Positions 1 through 9,046 of a DNA stretch of 64,000 bases are shown piece after piece (positions within the stretch are counted from its first letter, which is position 1; every line of letters begins with the position of its first letter). The DNA comes from Paenibacillus sp. FSL R5-0623 (GTDB taxonomy: Bacteria > Bacillota > Bacilli > Paenibacillales > Paenibacillaceae): the NCBI RefSeq assembly GCF_037974265.1, contig NZ_CP150233.1, positions 2,046,001-2,110,000 of the forward strand. Direction: 5' to 3'. Below the pieces are notes generated by a model. That model was not told where the DNA came from. It made no database searches and worked only from the letters and a program-made list of their open reading frames with translations. The position numbers were made by a program, and so were the translations under genes.

Positions 1-32
1 CCTGTTTGGCTCAATGCTGAACAGGTTTTTTT
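1..32 (+). terminator. Intrinsic terminator of an upstream gene
   Basis: A CCTGTT/AACAGG stem (1-6 and 20-25) is followed by seven T residues. The gene it ends lies outside the window. Confidence 0.75.
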
Positions 33-164
33 GTGATTACTTTAGCGCGGTTCCTGATTTCAACCATCCGCACATTTTATGAACATTTTAACAGGTTGCT
101 GCATACACTTGAGAACACCGAAGGACCTCGCGGTCCTCGGGGGATTGATGCGGGAGGTCGAGAT

Positions 165-656
165 ATGTCATATGAAATCGTAGAAGCCATGCTGGCCCGG
201 CGGGGTGTACGGATTGATGCAATCGCAGCAATTGTATACCGTCTGCAAAAAGGGTACCACCCCGAACTGACCTTGGACGACTGTGTAACCAGCGTGAAAT
301 CCGTTCTGCAGAAACGAGAGGTGCAATATACGCTCTATACGGGTATTGCTCTCGACGAACTTGCGGAGAAAAAACTCTTGCCCCAACCGTTACAGGCTAT
401 TATGGAAGCGGATGAATCCCTGTATGGAGTGGACGAGACTCTGGCCCTCGGCATTACTCATGTGTATGGTATGATTGGTTTAACCAGCTTTGGTTACCTG
501 GATAAAGAAAAAATAGGTGTAATTCATGATTTGAACGAACACACAACAGCCATTCATGTCTTTTTGGATGATCTGGTCGCAGGGGTGGCCGCTGCGGCTT
601 CTGCCCGGATTGCACACAAAAATATTAAAGCCAAAAAATACCCCTCAGACCTTTAA
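165..656 (+). CDS. Phosphatidylglycerophosphatase A-like protein (YutG/PgpA family)
   Basis: About 163 residues. The sequence (starts MSYEIVEAMLARRGV, with downstream LGITHVYGMIGLTSFGYLDK and the acidic segment HVFLDDLVAGVAAAA) matches the Firmicute PgpA-related family typified by YutG, whose members are linked to removal of phosphate from phosphatidylglycerophosphate in phospholipid synthesis. The frame is open back to 33, but the ATG at 165 is preferred because GGGAGG (152-157) lies just upstream and the extra N-terminus would begin inside the preceding terminator. Assignment rests on family resemblance; activity is not shown. Confidence 0.75.
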   Translation: MSYEIVEAMLARRGVRIDAIAAIVYRLQKGYHPELTLDDCVTSVKSVLQKREVQYTLYTGIALDELAEKKLLPQPLQAIMEADESLYGVDETLALGITHVYGMIGLTSFGYLDKEKIGVIHDLNEHTTAIHVFLDDLVAGVAAAASARIAHKNIKAKKYPSDL

Positions 657-863
657 CCCCCTGTATTTCCATGCTTGTCTGTTATGGTCAATCTAATGGC
701 TCATATGAAGGTCTTCAAGGGCGGCTGACGCTGCCCTGATAAGCTTGCGGCTGCTTATGGAAGAGGTATGAACAAGAAGATTTCGTCAACCATATGAGTT
801 ATTCGTGGGGGACTAATGTCCCTCATGATCCCAAATTCTCCCCAAAGGTCCCGAACCCTTTCT

Positions 864-893
864 TGCAGAAAAAAAGTGAGGTATGTTATCATT
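864..893 (+). promoter_or_regulatory. Candidate sigma-A promoter for the 62-residue protein
   Basis: TTGCAG and TATCAT are separated by 18 bases and lie about 50 bases before the ATG at 941. The match is moderate. The 284 bases between the preceding gene and 941 show no other clear element. Confidence 0.4.
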
Positions 894-940
894 AGTCCAA
901 TATACGGGCTCTGAACATTAGCTTAGGGGGCGGACAAGGC

Positions 941-1129
941 ATGTGGACGGTGATTTACATTGCACCGACAGCAAAGGTTGCGGACAAGATCAAGACCAAG
1001 CTTTCGGAAGAAGGTTTTCTGGTACAGACCCGTCCCATCAGTTTATCCAAGCAGCAATTTGAGATTCGCGTCCCTTCTGGGGAATTGGAAGAGGTCCAGG
1101 AAGTGTTGAATTCCATTCTGCATTCCTGA
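941..1129 (+). CDS. Small conserved protein (DUF2007-like fold)
   Basis: 62 residues, no signal peptide or membrane segment. The pattern (VIYIAPTAKVADKIKTKLSE, then FLVQTRP, then a short beta strand and helix) suggests a small ferredoxin-like alpha/beta domain of the kind in DUF2007 'putative signal transducing' proteins. AGGGGGCGG lies upstream of the ATG. It precedes accDA, as small conserved genes do in related genomes, but the 405-base gap makes co-transcription uncertain. Function unknown. The same frame stays open for 20 codons after the TGA; I read that as chance. Confidence 0.6.
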   Translation: MWTVIYIAPTAKVADKIKTKLSEEGFLVQTRPISLSKQQFEIRVPSGELEEVQEVLNSILHS

Positions 1130-1534
1130 TTTGTTCGACATCAACGTGCCTTGGCAGATGAAGAAGTACCATCGGTACATAAGGGGCTAATCGCGTAAGC
1201 GGAGAGAGGAATCGACTTGCATGTATTGTATGCTGCTGTCCTTCCTTCTTTTTTTGTTAGGACAAGGACCGACCTGATTGCTCCCGGAGACCCTACCAAG
1301 ATAGATTCAAACATCGGCGCAACAATCTTTCGGTTTTTGCAGGTAACATCAATCGTGCTGACAGAAGCCGGTGATCCTTGCCATGTACCGGCGGATTTTT
1401 TTGTTGTGAATGCTGGACAAGGCCCATGGCAGCGTGTGGGTCGTAAGCGGTTTACCGTAGCACGCGGATGAAGCTGCCACAAGCAGCGCTCTGCAGGTTG
1501 CGGCCATCAAATCAACGGCTGGAGAGGTGTAGTT
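1130..1534. other. 405-base gap before accD without a convincing gene
   Basis: An 84-codon plus-strand frame (1217-1471) has no family resemblance and no well-placed ribosome site. No FapR-type operator (TTAGTACCT-like) or other leader structure was recognised. The region may be an accDA leader or decayed sequence. Confidence 0.4.
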
Positions 1535-2428
1535 GTGTTCAAAGATATATTCCAGAAGAAACGGAAGTACGCTACCATACCTTCCGAGCGTGCACTTCCC
1601 GGCGAAGGCCAGGAAGTCCTAGAACGCCCAAAACGTGAAATACCTGAAGGGCTTATGAACAAGTGCAGCAAATGCGGCACGATTCAATATAGCAAGGAAT
1701 TGGAGAAAAATCTGAAAGTATGTCCTGCCTGTGGTTACCATATGCGTCTTAACGCTATGGAGCGCATTGCTATGGTACTTGATGATCAAGGATTTGTTGA
1801 GTTTGATGCTGATATGATATCGGTTGATCCACTTGGCTTTCCTGGATATAGCAACAAACTGGAACAACAGCGCCTGAAATCAGGTCTTAAGGAAGCTGTA
1901 ATTACGGGGGAAGGAACCATTGATGGCCTGCCTGTAGTTGTGGCTGTCATGAGCTTTGATTTCTTCACAGGCAGCATGGGTTCTGTAGTAGGGGAGAAAA
2001 TTACCCGTGCCATTGAGCATGCCACAGAGAAACGGTTACCATTGATTATTTTCTCAACATCAGGTGGTGCCCGGATGCAAGAGAGTATTCTCAGCCTCAT
2101 GCAAATGGCCAAAACAAGCGCAGCTTTATCCCGTTTGGATGAACAGGGCGGGCTGTACATTTCGGTCATTACGGACCCAACGACAGGTGGAGTCTCGGCA
2201 AGTTTTGCGAGCCTGGGCGATATTAATATTGCCGAACCTGGCGCTGTATTTGGTTTTGCCGGCAGAATCGTTATCGAACAGACCATCCGTCAGAAGTTAC
2301 CTGATGATTTCCAGACGGCTGAATTTAATATGCAACATGGTCAGTTGGACATGGTTGTGCACCGGAAAGAGCTTCGGGCCACTCTTGGCAAGCTTCTGGA
2401 TATGCATAGTGAAAAAGGAGGGGTCTAA
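1535..2428 (+). CDS. accD: Acetyl-CoA carboxylase carboxyltransferase subunit beta
   Basis: 297 residues. AccD forms with AccA the carboxyltransferase that moves CO2 from biotin on AccB to acetyl-CoA, giving malonyl-CoA for fatty acid synthesis. The N-terminal zinc ribbon is visible (CSKCG and CPACG around residues 44-66), followed by the crotonase-type core with the oxyanion segments [11 protein letters not shown] and [12 protein letters not shown] start at 1535 with GGAGAGG 8 bases upstream. The stop is directly followed by the accA ATG, so the two are translated together. Confidence 0.97.
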   Translation: MFKDIFQKKRKYATIPSERALPGEGQEVLERPKREIPEGLMNKCSKCGTIQYSKELEKNLKVCPACGYHMRLNAMERIAMVLDDQGFVEFDADMISVDPLGFPGYSNKLEQQRLKSGLKEAVITGEGTIDGLPVVVAVMSFDFFTGSMGSVVGEKITRAIEHATEKRLPLIIFSTSGGARMQESILSLMQMAKTSAALSRLDEQGGLYISVITDPTTGGVSASFASLGDINIAEPGAVFGFAGRIVIEQTIRQKLPDDFQTAEFNMQHGQLDMVVHRKELRATLGKLLDMHSEKGGV

Positions 2429-3460
2429 ATGGCGGGTGAGTTGCCATATGAAGCGCCTCTGGTTGAGATGCGCAAAAAGATTGATGAACTCGTACAGTTT
2501 GGACAGGAAAAAGGCATCGACTTCACGGACGAGATTGCCCGCCTGGAAGAACGTTACCATAGACTTGAAGAAGAGATCTACACTGGCATAACAGCAGCTC
2601 AGAAGATGCATCTGGCCCGGCATCAGCAGCGCCCAACGGCGCTGGACCTGATCCAGCTTATATTTACGGACTTCATTGAGCTGCACGGTGATCGCATGTT
2701 CGGAGACGATCTTGCGGTTGTTGGCGGACTTGCCAAGCTGAATGGAAAGACAGTAACGGTAATCGGACAACAGCGGGGGAAAGACACGAAGGATAATATC
2801 GCCCGCTTTTTCGGCAGCGCTCATCCAGAAGGTTTCCGAAAAGGACTTCGTCTGATGAAACAAGCGAACAAATTTGGCCGTCCTATTATTACGTTTATTG
2901 ATACTAAAGGGGCGTATCCGGGTAATACTGCAGAAGAGAGAGGTCAATCGGAAGCGATTGCTCGCAACCTGATGGAGATGGCGAAGCTATCGGTTCCTGT
3001 TATTGTTGTGGTCATCGGCGAAGGTGGAAGCGGTGGTGCCCTCGCTATGGCTGTGGGTAATCGTGTGTTGATGCTGGAACATGCGATCTATTCTGCAATC
3101 TCTCCGAACGGCGCTGCTTCGATTCTCTGGAAGGATGCATCCAAGGCAGATCAGGCGGCTGAAGCAATGAAAATAACAGCCAAAGACCTGCTGGAGATGG
3201 AAGTCATTGAAGAGATTGTCCCTGAGCCACGCGGCGGTGCTCATCGGGATTATGAAGCGTCTGCTGCTTTCATCAGTGAAGCCTTGGTCCGTCATCTGGA
3301 CGATATGAAGGGTTGGAGCGGGGATCAGCTGAAACAGGATCGTTATGAGAAATTCCGTAAAATTGGATCAGTCACGTTTGAACCTCAAGCATCCATTGAA
3401 GCCCCTCAAGAGCTTGTAAAAGTCGATGTTGCGAGTAATTTGTCGGGAAATGCTGAATAA
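2429..3460 (+). CDS. accA: Acetyl-CoA carboxylase carboxyltransferase subunit alpha
   Basis: 343 residues, slightly longer than the usual 315-325 because of a C-terminal tail. It binds carboxybiotin in the accD/accA heterotetramer. The N-terminal helical region ([19 protein letters not shown]) and the crotonase core ([38 protein letters not shown]) are typical. The ATG abuts the accD stop and its AAAAAGGAGG ribosome site lies inside accD. In Bacillus the next gene is pfkA; here pyk follows directly after 105 bases. Confidence 0.97.
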   Translation: MAGELPYEAPLVEMRKKIDELVQFGQEKGIDFTDEIARLEERYHRLEEEIYTGITAAQKMHLARHQQRPTALDLIQLIFTDFIELHGDRMFGDDLAVVGGLAKLNGKTVTVIGQQRGKDTKDNIARFFGSAHPEGFRKGLRLMKQANKFGRPIITFIDTKGAYPGNTAEERGQSEAIARNLMEMAKLSVPVIVVVIGEGGSGGALAMAVGNRVLMLEHAIYSAISPNGAASILWKDASKADQAAEAMKITAKDLLEMEVIEEIVPEPRGGAHRDYEASAAFISEALVRHLDDMKGWSGDQLKQDRYEKFRKIGSVTFEPQASIEAPQELVKVDVASNLSGNAE

Positions 3461-3565
3461 TGTGACGAATTTCCTATACAAATGAGCAAAAGTATAGTAA
3501 ATTTAATAGTTGGAAAAAGAAAAATAGATAAAGAGTAATACCTTTAAAATCGGAGGAAACCCAAA

Positions 3566-4993
3566 ATGCGTAAAACGAAAATTGTATGTACCATTGGTCC
3601 ATCCAGTGAATCTCTGGAGAACACCAAAAAATTGATTATGGCCGGTATGAATGTGGCCCGTCTGAACTTCTCCCACGGTGATTTCGATGAGCACGGCGGA
3701 CGGATCATTGCGATTCGCCAAGCATGCGAAGAGTTGAACAAAACAGTAGCGATCCTGCTGGACACCAAAGGACCGGAAATTCGGACAGGTAAACTCGAAG
3801 TTGAACCAATCGAATTGGTTCAAGACGAGTACATCACTTTGACAACAGAAGAAATTCTGGGAACCAAAGAACGTCTTTCCATTACGTATACAGATCTTCC
3901 GAATGATGTTGAACCGGGATCTACAATTCTGATCGACGACGGTCTGATCGGACTGACTGTGGTGGAAGTGCAAGGCACCGAGATCAAATGCCGTATCGTT
4001 AACGGCGGATCGATCAAAAGCAAAAAAGGTGTTAACGTTCCGGGCGTTGCCATTTCTCTGCCGGGTATCACCGAAAAAGACGCTAACGATATCGTATTTG
4101 GTATCGAACAAGGTGTCGATTTCATCGCGGCTTCTTTTGTACGTAAAGCAAGTGACGTACTTGAGATTCGTGAATTGCTTGAAAAACACAATGCTGGACA
4201 TATCCAAATCATCTCCAAAATCGAAAACCAACAAGGTGTCGATAACCTCGACGAAATCCTTGAAGTGTCTGACGGCCTGATGGTTGCTCGTGGAGACCTG
4301 GGTGTTGAGATTCCTGCGGAAGAAGTACCATTGGTACAAAAACGCATGATCCAAAAATGTAATGTTGCAGGTAAACCGGTTATCACAGCTACACAAATGC
4401 TGGATTCCATGCAGCGTAACCCGCGTCCAACACGTGCGGAAGCAAGTGACGTGGCGAATGCGATCTTTGACGGTACGGACGCAATCATGTTGTCCGGTGA
4501 GACAGCTGCGGGTAAATACCCAGTTGAATCTGTTCTGACCATGTCCCGTATTGCTGAAAAAGCAGAATCTGCTCTGCCTTACCAAGAGTTGTACCTGAAA
4601 CAACGTGTTGCTCAACAAACAACAGTTACAGAAGCAATCAGCCAATCGGTTGCTCTCCAAGCTCAAGATTTGAACGCAAAAGCGATCATCACTTCGACTG
4701 AATCAGGACACACTGCACGCATGATTTCCAAGTATCGTCCAGAATCTCCAATTATCGCTGTGACAACGGAAGACAGAACTTCCCGTCGTTTGGCTCTGGC
4801 TTGGGGTGTAACTCCTGTCAAAGGAAGACTGGTTGATTCCACGGATGCTTTGTTCGAAAACGCAATTGAAGGCGGCGTAAAATCCGGACTTGTTAAAGAA
4901 GGAGACCTGGTTGTGATCACAGCAGGTGTACCTTTGGGTCGTTCCGGTTCTACCAACCTGATTAAAGTAAGCCAAATTCCAAACAACGCTTAA
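3566..4993 (+). CDS. pyk: Pyruvate kinase
   Basis: 475 residues. Catalyses phosphoenolpyruvate + ADP to pyruvate + ATP, the last step of glycolysis. Characteristic segments: [15 protein letters not shown] at the N-terminus, the metal/phosphate motif [12 protein letters not shown], and [10 protein letters not shown]. The protein ends after the allosteric C-terminal domain ([16 protein letters not shown]) and lacks the extra PEP-mobile domain that makes Bacillus pyruvate kinase about 585 residues. GGAGGAAA precedes the ATG. The codon choice suggests high expression. A terminator follows. Confidence 0.97.
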   Translation: MRKTKIVCTIGPSSESLENTKKLIMAGMNVARLNFSHGDFDEHGGRIIAIRQACEELNKTVAILLDTKGPEIRTGKLEVEPIELVQDEYITLTTEEILGTKERLSITYTDLPNDVEPGSTILIDDGLIGLTVVEVQGTEIKCRIVNGGSIKSKKGVNVPGVAISLPGITEKDANDIVFGIEQGVDFIAASFVRKASDVLEIRELLEKHNAGHIQIISKIENQQGVDNLDEILEVSDGLMVARGDLGVEIPAEEVPLVQKRMIQKCNVAGKPVITATQMLDSMQRNPRPTRAEASDVANAIFDGTDAIMLSGETAAGKYPVESVLTMSRIAEKAESALPYQELYLKQRVAQQTTVTEAISQSVALQAQDLNAKAIITSTESGHTARMISKYRPESPIIAVTTEDRTSRRLALAWGVTPVKGRLVDSTDALFENAIEGGVKSGLVKEGDLVVITAGVPLGRSGSTNLIKVSQIPNNA

Positions 4994-5024
4994 TAGCGTC
5001 TTGGATGGAGAAGCAACAGAAAAG

Positions 5025-5059
5025 AAGCAATGGGGCTTTATTGTCCCGTTGCTTTTTTT
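5025..5059 (+). terminator. Terminator after pyk
   Basis: An AGCAATGGGGC / GTCCCGTTGCT stem with a short loop is followed by seven T residues. Confidence 0.85.
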
Positions 5060-5124
5060 CCATCTTATTGACACTTTGCAGCGATGTAACACGTATGAAT
5101 GATAGAACGAAGGAGGCTGATAAC

Positions 5125-5631
5125 GTGCGAGAACAGAGCAACGGTAGCTGGTATGCGGCACGTCTTCGTGTACGCTATCAAGAAAGTGACCAGATGGGCG
5201 TGGTCTACCACGCGAACTATTTGAATTGGTTTGAAATCGGTCGAACTGAGATGATTCGCCAAATGGGGTATACATATCGTAAAATGGAGGAACAGGGGTT
5301 ACTGCTTCCCGTAACCGGACTGGATGTGAAGTATCACAAGCCTGCCCGATATGATGATGAGATTATCATTTTCACCCGTATTGCTGCATTTAGTGGTCTG
5401 CGACTGAATTATGAGTATGACGTAAGACGCATGTCTGAAGAACCTGATGAGCATATGGCGATTGGAGAACGGGTATGGTCAACTGATGAATTACTCCCCG
5501 GTGAACGGCTAGTTACAGGTTCTACCCAGCATGTGTGGGTGAATGGGGACTGGAAGCCAGTTCGGCTGGATAAGGCAGCCTCTGAGTTATACAGCGCGCT
5601 TGAAAAGGTGTGGCTTTTGGGAAAGGAGTAA
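5125..5631 (+). CDS. Acyl-CoA thioesterase, 4HBT/YbgC family
   Basis: 168 residues from the GTG at 5125, which has AGGAGG (5111-5116) at ideal spacing; the longer frame from 5005 would start inside the pyk terminator. The hot-dog-fold active-site segment ESDQMGVVYHANYLNWFE carries the Asp/His pattern of YbgC-type thioesterases, which hydrolyse acyl-CoA esters. Preferred substrate cannot be told. The following fxsA starts 7 bases after the stop, indicating one transcript. Confidence 0.85.
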   Translation: MREQSNGSWYAARLRVRYQESDQMGVVYHANYLNWFEIGRTEMIRQMGYTYRKMEEQGLLLPVTGLDVKYHKPARYDDEIIIFTRIAAFSGLRLNYEYDVRRMSEEPDEHMAIGERVWSTDELLPGERLVTGSTQHVWVNGDWKPVRLDKAASELYSALEKVWLLGKE

Positions 5632-5638
5632 TACGTCA

Positions 5639-6037
5639 ATGCGAAAATGGATGTGGGCTTTACTCTTAATCATTCCGGTGATTGAATTATTTGGTTTTAT
5701 TCTGATGAGTGACTGGATCGGAGCCGGAAAGACATTGCTTCTCATGATTCTCACGTCCTTGATTGGTATAGCAATGTTGCAGTTTGAAGGGCGAAAAGTA
5801 CTTGTGGACGCCAAATCCGAGATGGAGCGTGGCAAGGTACCAGGAAGAAAAATGGTCGATGGTCTTTTTATTTTTGTCGGTGGTTTCTTACTTTTGATTC
5901 CAGGTTTTGTAACGGATCTGATCGGGTTTACACTGATATTTCCATTAACACGTCCGGTTTACCGTCTGTTCTTCCTGGGATGGCTAGAGAAAAAAATGAA
6001 AAGTGGCAAAATTACGTTTTATCGTCGTCCGAAATGA
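5639..6037 (+). CDS. fxsA: FxsA family membrane protein
   Basis: 132 residues. FxsA is a small inner-membrane protein, known in E. coli for relieving phage T7 exclusion by the F plasmid; its normal role is unclear. Two N-terminal hydrophobic segments (ALLLIIPVIELFGFILMSDW and TLLLMILTSLIGIAML), a polar stretch with EGRKVLVDA, and a further hydrophobic pair (GLFIFVGGFLLLIPGFVTD) fit the family. ATG at 5639 has GGAGTAAT just upstream, within the preceding gene's end. Confidence 0.88.
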   Translation: MRKWMWALLLIIPVIELFGFILMSDWIGAGKTLLLMILTSLIGIAMLQFEGRKVLVDAKSEMERGKVPGRKMVDGLFIFVGGFLLLIPGFVTDLIGFTLIFPLTRPVYRLFFLGWLEKKMKSGKITFYRRPK

Positions 6038-6061
6038 AACACCAGTTGTTATGCATAATGG

Positions 6062-6110
6062 AAAAGGCTCCGCTCAACAGAACATTTCTGTTGAACGAAG
6101 CCTTTTTATT
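6062..6110. terminator. Bidirectional terminator between fxsA and ytvI
   Basis: An AAAAGGCT...AGCCTTTTT hairpin with the inner arms TCAACAGA/TCTGTTGA and U-runs on both strands serves the convergent genes. Confidence 0.85.
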
Positions 6111-6137
6111 TTTCCTGTGTGCTCATAAGATGATGCC

Positions 6138-7256
6138 TCATCGGACACGTCCGTTGATGATATACGTTCTGAGGTCGCGTAATACGTTAGCCCGATTGAA
6201 CGCATCGAGAATCACGAGACTGACAGGGCCAATAATCAAGCCCAGAACACCGAACAACTTCAAACCCACAAACATGCCAACCAGCGTGGCGAGTGGGTCG
6301 AGCCCTACACTGCTTGCAAGTACCTTCGGTTCAATAATCTGACGGGCGATCAGTAAGATCAGATAGATAATACTAATGCCAATACCCAGATACAGATCCC
6401 CATTCATAAAGAGGTACGCTGCCCAAGGCACCATGATAAGGCCCACACCCAGATAAGGAAGCAGATCGACCAAACCAATCATCAGAGCAATGGTGAAGGC
6501 TGAATTAACTTGCAATATAAGTAGTCCAATCATAACGAATAGTGCTGTAATCGAGATCATGATCAATTGTGCTCTTGCGTATCCGAACAATGCCTTCTTA
6601 AGGTCGGTCCATATGTCGGATATCGGCTTGCGAATGGAAGAGGGTACCCATCCCGATACGGTGATGTTGTGCCTGGTCCAGCTTTTGCTAATGAAGAATG
6701 TAGACAACAGAACAACGATTAATACCGCGCCCATGTTAGGCAGGGAAGTCAGCAGACTCAGAATCATGTTGAAAAATCCGGTGACCAGATCTGTGACGGC
6801 TGTACCCACCGTTTCAGTTGTTTTACTAATATTGCTGTTGATGGTTTCCTGGTAGTTGGGATTTTCCTTGTAAAATTCATTGATCTGCGCAGTCAAACTT
6901 TGAATGGTGTCATTCTGGGTCCAGCGCACAAACGTGTCCTTGATCTCATCAACATGAAGATCAAAGCTTGTCGTAAGTGAAATGACTTCTTTTACCATGC
7001 GGGTAATCGCCGCAGACAGCACCACCGCAATGGCTCCAAAATAAAGGATCAGTGAAAGAGTCACAGCCAGCCAGCGCGGGAATCGTGCTCGATGCTGAAG
7101 CAGTTTCACTAATGGATTCATGGCATAGGCGATAATCCAGGCAATTGCAAAAGGGTACAAGAGCGGGAACAGCAAGTATATGGCAACGGCGATCAGAACG
7201 GCCGCAATGATAACCCATAAGCCGCGGAGCAGGCGTTTCAGTATTATTCTATCCAA
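6138..7256 (-). CDS. ytvI: Sporulation integral membrane protein YtvI (AI-2E family transporter fold)
   Basis: 372 residues, polytopic. It shows the AI-2E/PerM family layout: an N-terminal pair of helices (VIIAAVLIAVAIYLLFPLLY), a soluble middle (about 90-170), and a C-terminal helix set with the family segment DLLPYLGVGLIMVPWAAYLF and PKVLASSVGLDPLATLVGMF. TTG start at 7256 with AAGGAGAG upstream. Its position next to fxsA and divergent from citZ matches ytvI in Bacillus. Transported substrate unknown. Confidence 0.88.
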   Translation of the reverse strand: MDRIILKRLLRGLWVIIAAVLIAVAIYLLFPLLYPFAIAWIIAYAMNPLVKLLQHRARFPRWLAVTLSLILYFGAIAVVLSAAITRMVKEVISLTTSFDLHVDEIKDTFVRWTQNDTIQSLTAQINEFYKENPNYQETINSNISKTTETVGTAVTDLVTGFFNMILSLLTSLPNMGAVLIVVLLSTFFISKSWTRHNITVSGWVPSSIRKPISDIWTDLKKALFGYARAQLIMISITALFVMIGLLILQVNSAFTIALMIGLVDLLPYLGVGLIMVPWAAYLFMNGDLYLGIGISIIYLILLIARQIIEPKVLASSVGLDPLATLVGMFVGLKLFGVLGLIIGPVSLVILDAFNRANVLRDLRTYIINGRVR

Positions 7257-7380
7257 GCATCAACTCTCCTTATTTCAATTAAGCCGACCTATGTATGATC
7301 CAGGAAGCAGTATTAGAAATAGATGGCTATCTTAATTAATATAGAGCATTTACAAGGTTTTGAAACGCCGGGATGTTACC

Positions 7381-7416
7381 AGATCTTGTTCAAAAGCGGA
7401 CTTTTGAACAAAATCT
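7381..7416. promoter_or_regulatory. Long inverted repeat in the ytvI-citZ region
   Basis: AGATCTTGTTCAAAAG and CTTTTGAACAAAATCT pair across a 4-base loop with one mismatch in 16. No U-run follows, so an operator or RNA hairpin is more likely than a terminator. Confidence 0.5.
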
Positions 7417-7528
7417 GCGGGGATTCTTTCTTTTGCCTAGAGTATGCCTTAGCATTACAGAATATAGCAATAGAAAGTTCTTCATACGACAAGATTGGTT
7501 AAAAAACATTAAATGTCAACCTTGTTTT

Positions 7529-7542
7529 TGTAAAGGCTTTCA
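7529..7542. promoter_or_regulatory. Candidate CcpA (cre) site 1
   Basis: TGTAAAGGCTTTCA differs from the cre consensus TGWAANCGNTNWCA at one core base (C to G). Repression of citrate synthase by CcpA is known in Bacillus. Confidence 0.4.
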
Positions 7543-7548
7543 AAAATG

Positions 7549-7567
7549 CTTTATCGGTCCGATAAAG
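7549..7567. promoter_or_regulatory. Perfect 19-base palindrome upstream of citZ
   Basis: CTTTATCGG, T, CCGATAAAG. It has the symmetry of a dimeric regulator site. It does not fit the CcpC pattern ATAA-N7-TTAT; the half-sites are the other way round. Confidence 0.5.
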
Positions 7568-7692
7568 AAGTTTGATGTGCGAATGAACTCTCATCATGTT
7601 CACATAAACGACAAAATCCAGTATGATGTTATAAGTAAATACCGATTGACAGATAGGAAAACCGTAGTTTGAAATATTTGTTAATTTTAAAA

Positions 7693-7706
7693 TGAAAATG
7701 TTTACA
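7693..7706. promoter_or_regulatory. Candidate CcpA (cre) site 2
   Basis: TGAAAATGTTTACA matches the cre consensus except for one core C to T change and lies about 80 bases before the citZ start, suiting promoter or early-transcript repression. Confidence 0.45.
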
Positions 7707-7786
7707 AAAAGAGAATAGGTGCATTTTGGCACTTATATGACACTCTGGAATGGTTCCTGATTTCGCTTATTAAAGGAGAGATGTAT

Positions 7787-8899
7787 ATGACAGCTACCAA
7801 AGGTCTGGAAGGCATCGTTGCAACAACCTCTTCGATCAGTTCTATTGTAGACGGTGTGCTTACATACCGTGGTTACGATATCGACGATTTGGCTGAACAT
7901 GCCAGCTTTGAAGAAGTTGCCTATTTGTTGTGGTTTGGTAAATTGCCAACAACGGATGAACTGAAATCCCTTCGTAAAAGCCTGAGCGATTACGCGCCGA
8001 TTCCGAGCGAGTTGATTGCACAAATCCAATTGTATCCGAAAAACGTCAGCACCATGGCAGCACTTCGTTCCGCTGTCTCTGCACTTGCACTGTACGACGA
8101 GCAAGCGGATGAGATGACAACGGAAGCGAATGAGAACAAAGCGGTTAAGTTGCAAGCACAGTTGCCAACGATTGTGGCAGCCATCGCCCGTATCCGTCAG
8201 GGCAAAGAACCTGTGGCTCCAAAAGAAGGCGCTTCCATCGCAGAGAACTTTTTATATATGATGACTGGTGAAGAACCATCCGAGACCGCAGTGAAAGCAT
8301 TGGATCAAGCCCTTGTCCTGCATGCGGATCACGAGTTAAACGCTTCGACATTTGCAGCCCGTGTAACGGTTGCTACGCTGTCAGATATCTATTCCGGTGT
8401 AACTTCCGCCATTGGCGCACTGAAGGGACCACTGCATGGCGGTGCTAATGAAGCCGTTATGAAAATGTTGAATGAGATCGGTACGCCTGATCGTCTTGAA
8501 GCGGCAATTCAGGAAAAACTGAATAATCGTGAAAAAATCATGGGCTTTGGACATCGGGTGTACAAAAACGGCGATCCACGTGCCAAACATCTACAGAAGA
8601 TGTCCAAGGAACTTGGCGAGATGAACAATGATACGCGTTTGTATGATATGTCTGTGAAGATCGAGGAACTGGTAACAGGACAAAAAGGACTGAAGCCTAA
8701 CGTAGACTTCTATTCTGCTTCTGTATATACCCAACTGGAGATCGAACAGGAATTGTTCACTCCAATCTTTGCGATCAGCCGGGTGTCTGGATGGACTGCG
8801 CATATTTTGGAACAGCTTGCGGACAATCGCATTATTCGTCCACGTGCGGAGTACACTGGCCCTACAGAACAGAAATACGTTTCTATTGAACTTCGCTAA
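7787..8899 (+). CDS. citZ: Citrate synthase
   Basis: 370 residues. Condenses oxaloacetate and acetyl-CoA to citrate. The catalytic histidine segments GPLHGGANEAVMKML and GFGHRVYKNGDPRAKHL are present, as is the C-terminal aspartate segment NVDFYSASVY. The ATG at 7787 lies 6 bases after AAAGGAGAG; an ATG two codons earlier touches the ribosome site. The order citZ-icd-mdh is as in Bacillus. Confidence 0.97.
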   Translation: MTATKGLEGIVATTSSISSIVDGVLTYRGYDIDDLAEHASFEEVAYLLWFGKLPTTDELKSLRKSLSDYAPIPSELIAQIQLYPKNVSTMAALRSAVSALALYDEQADEMTTEANENKAVKLQAQLPTIVAAIARIRQGKEPVAPKEGASIAENFLYMMTGEEPSETAVKALDQALVLHADHELNASTFAARVTVATLSDIYSGVTSAIGALKGPLHGGANEAVMKMLNEIGTPDRLEAAIQEKLNNREKIMGFGHRVYKNGDPRAKHLQKMSKELGEMNNDTRLYDMSVKIEELVTGQKGLKPNVDFYSASVYTQLEIEQELFTPIFAISRVSGWTAHILEQLADNRIIRPRAEYTGPTEQKYVSIELR

Positions 8900-9046
8900 T
8901 AGCCGCAAAAACAGTATAATAATATAGACGAGGTGAAGGGTTGGAAAGCAGAGGCTTTACTGGCTTGGGCTCTCAGGACCCTTCTCTCAACAAGACTAGT
9001 GGTATGATGAATACTGCATATACGAAACCTAGGAGGAATTTTAACT

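Larger units (their letters stand above)
7257..7786. other. 530-base control region between ytvI and citZ
   Basis: AT-rich and rich in dyads: a 16-base inverted repeat (7381-7416), a perfect 19-base palindrome (7549-7567) and two near-consensus cre sites. A 99-codon plus-strand frame (7373-7672) runs through these dyads and is not considered a gene. A TTGACA hexamer occurs near 7647 but no good -10 follows at the usual spacing. Confidence 0.55.

Noticed and set aside
122..141. GGACC-TCGC-GGTCC hairpin before the phosphatidylglycerophosphatase-like gene
   Set aside because: No T-run, so not a terminator; too short and isolated to call a riboswitch or T-box.
1217..1471. An 84-codon plus-strand frame before accD
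   Set aside because: No family resemblance and only a poorly placed purine stretch upstream; treated as non-coding.
3503..4666. A 387-codon minus-strand frame across pyk
   Set aside because: Antisense to pyruvate kinase, low-complexity translation, no ribosome site.
7373..7672. A 99-codon plus-strand frame between ytvI and citZ
   Set aside because: It reads through two palindromes and a cre-like site, lacks a ribosome site and resembles nothing known.
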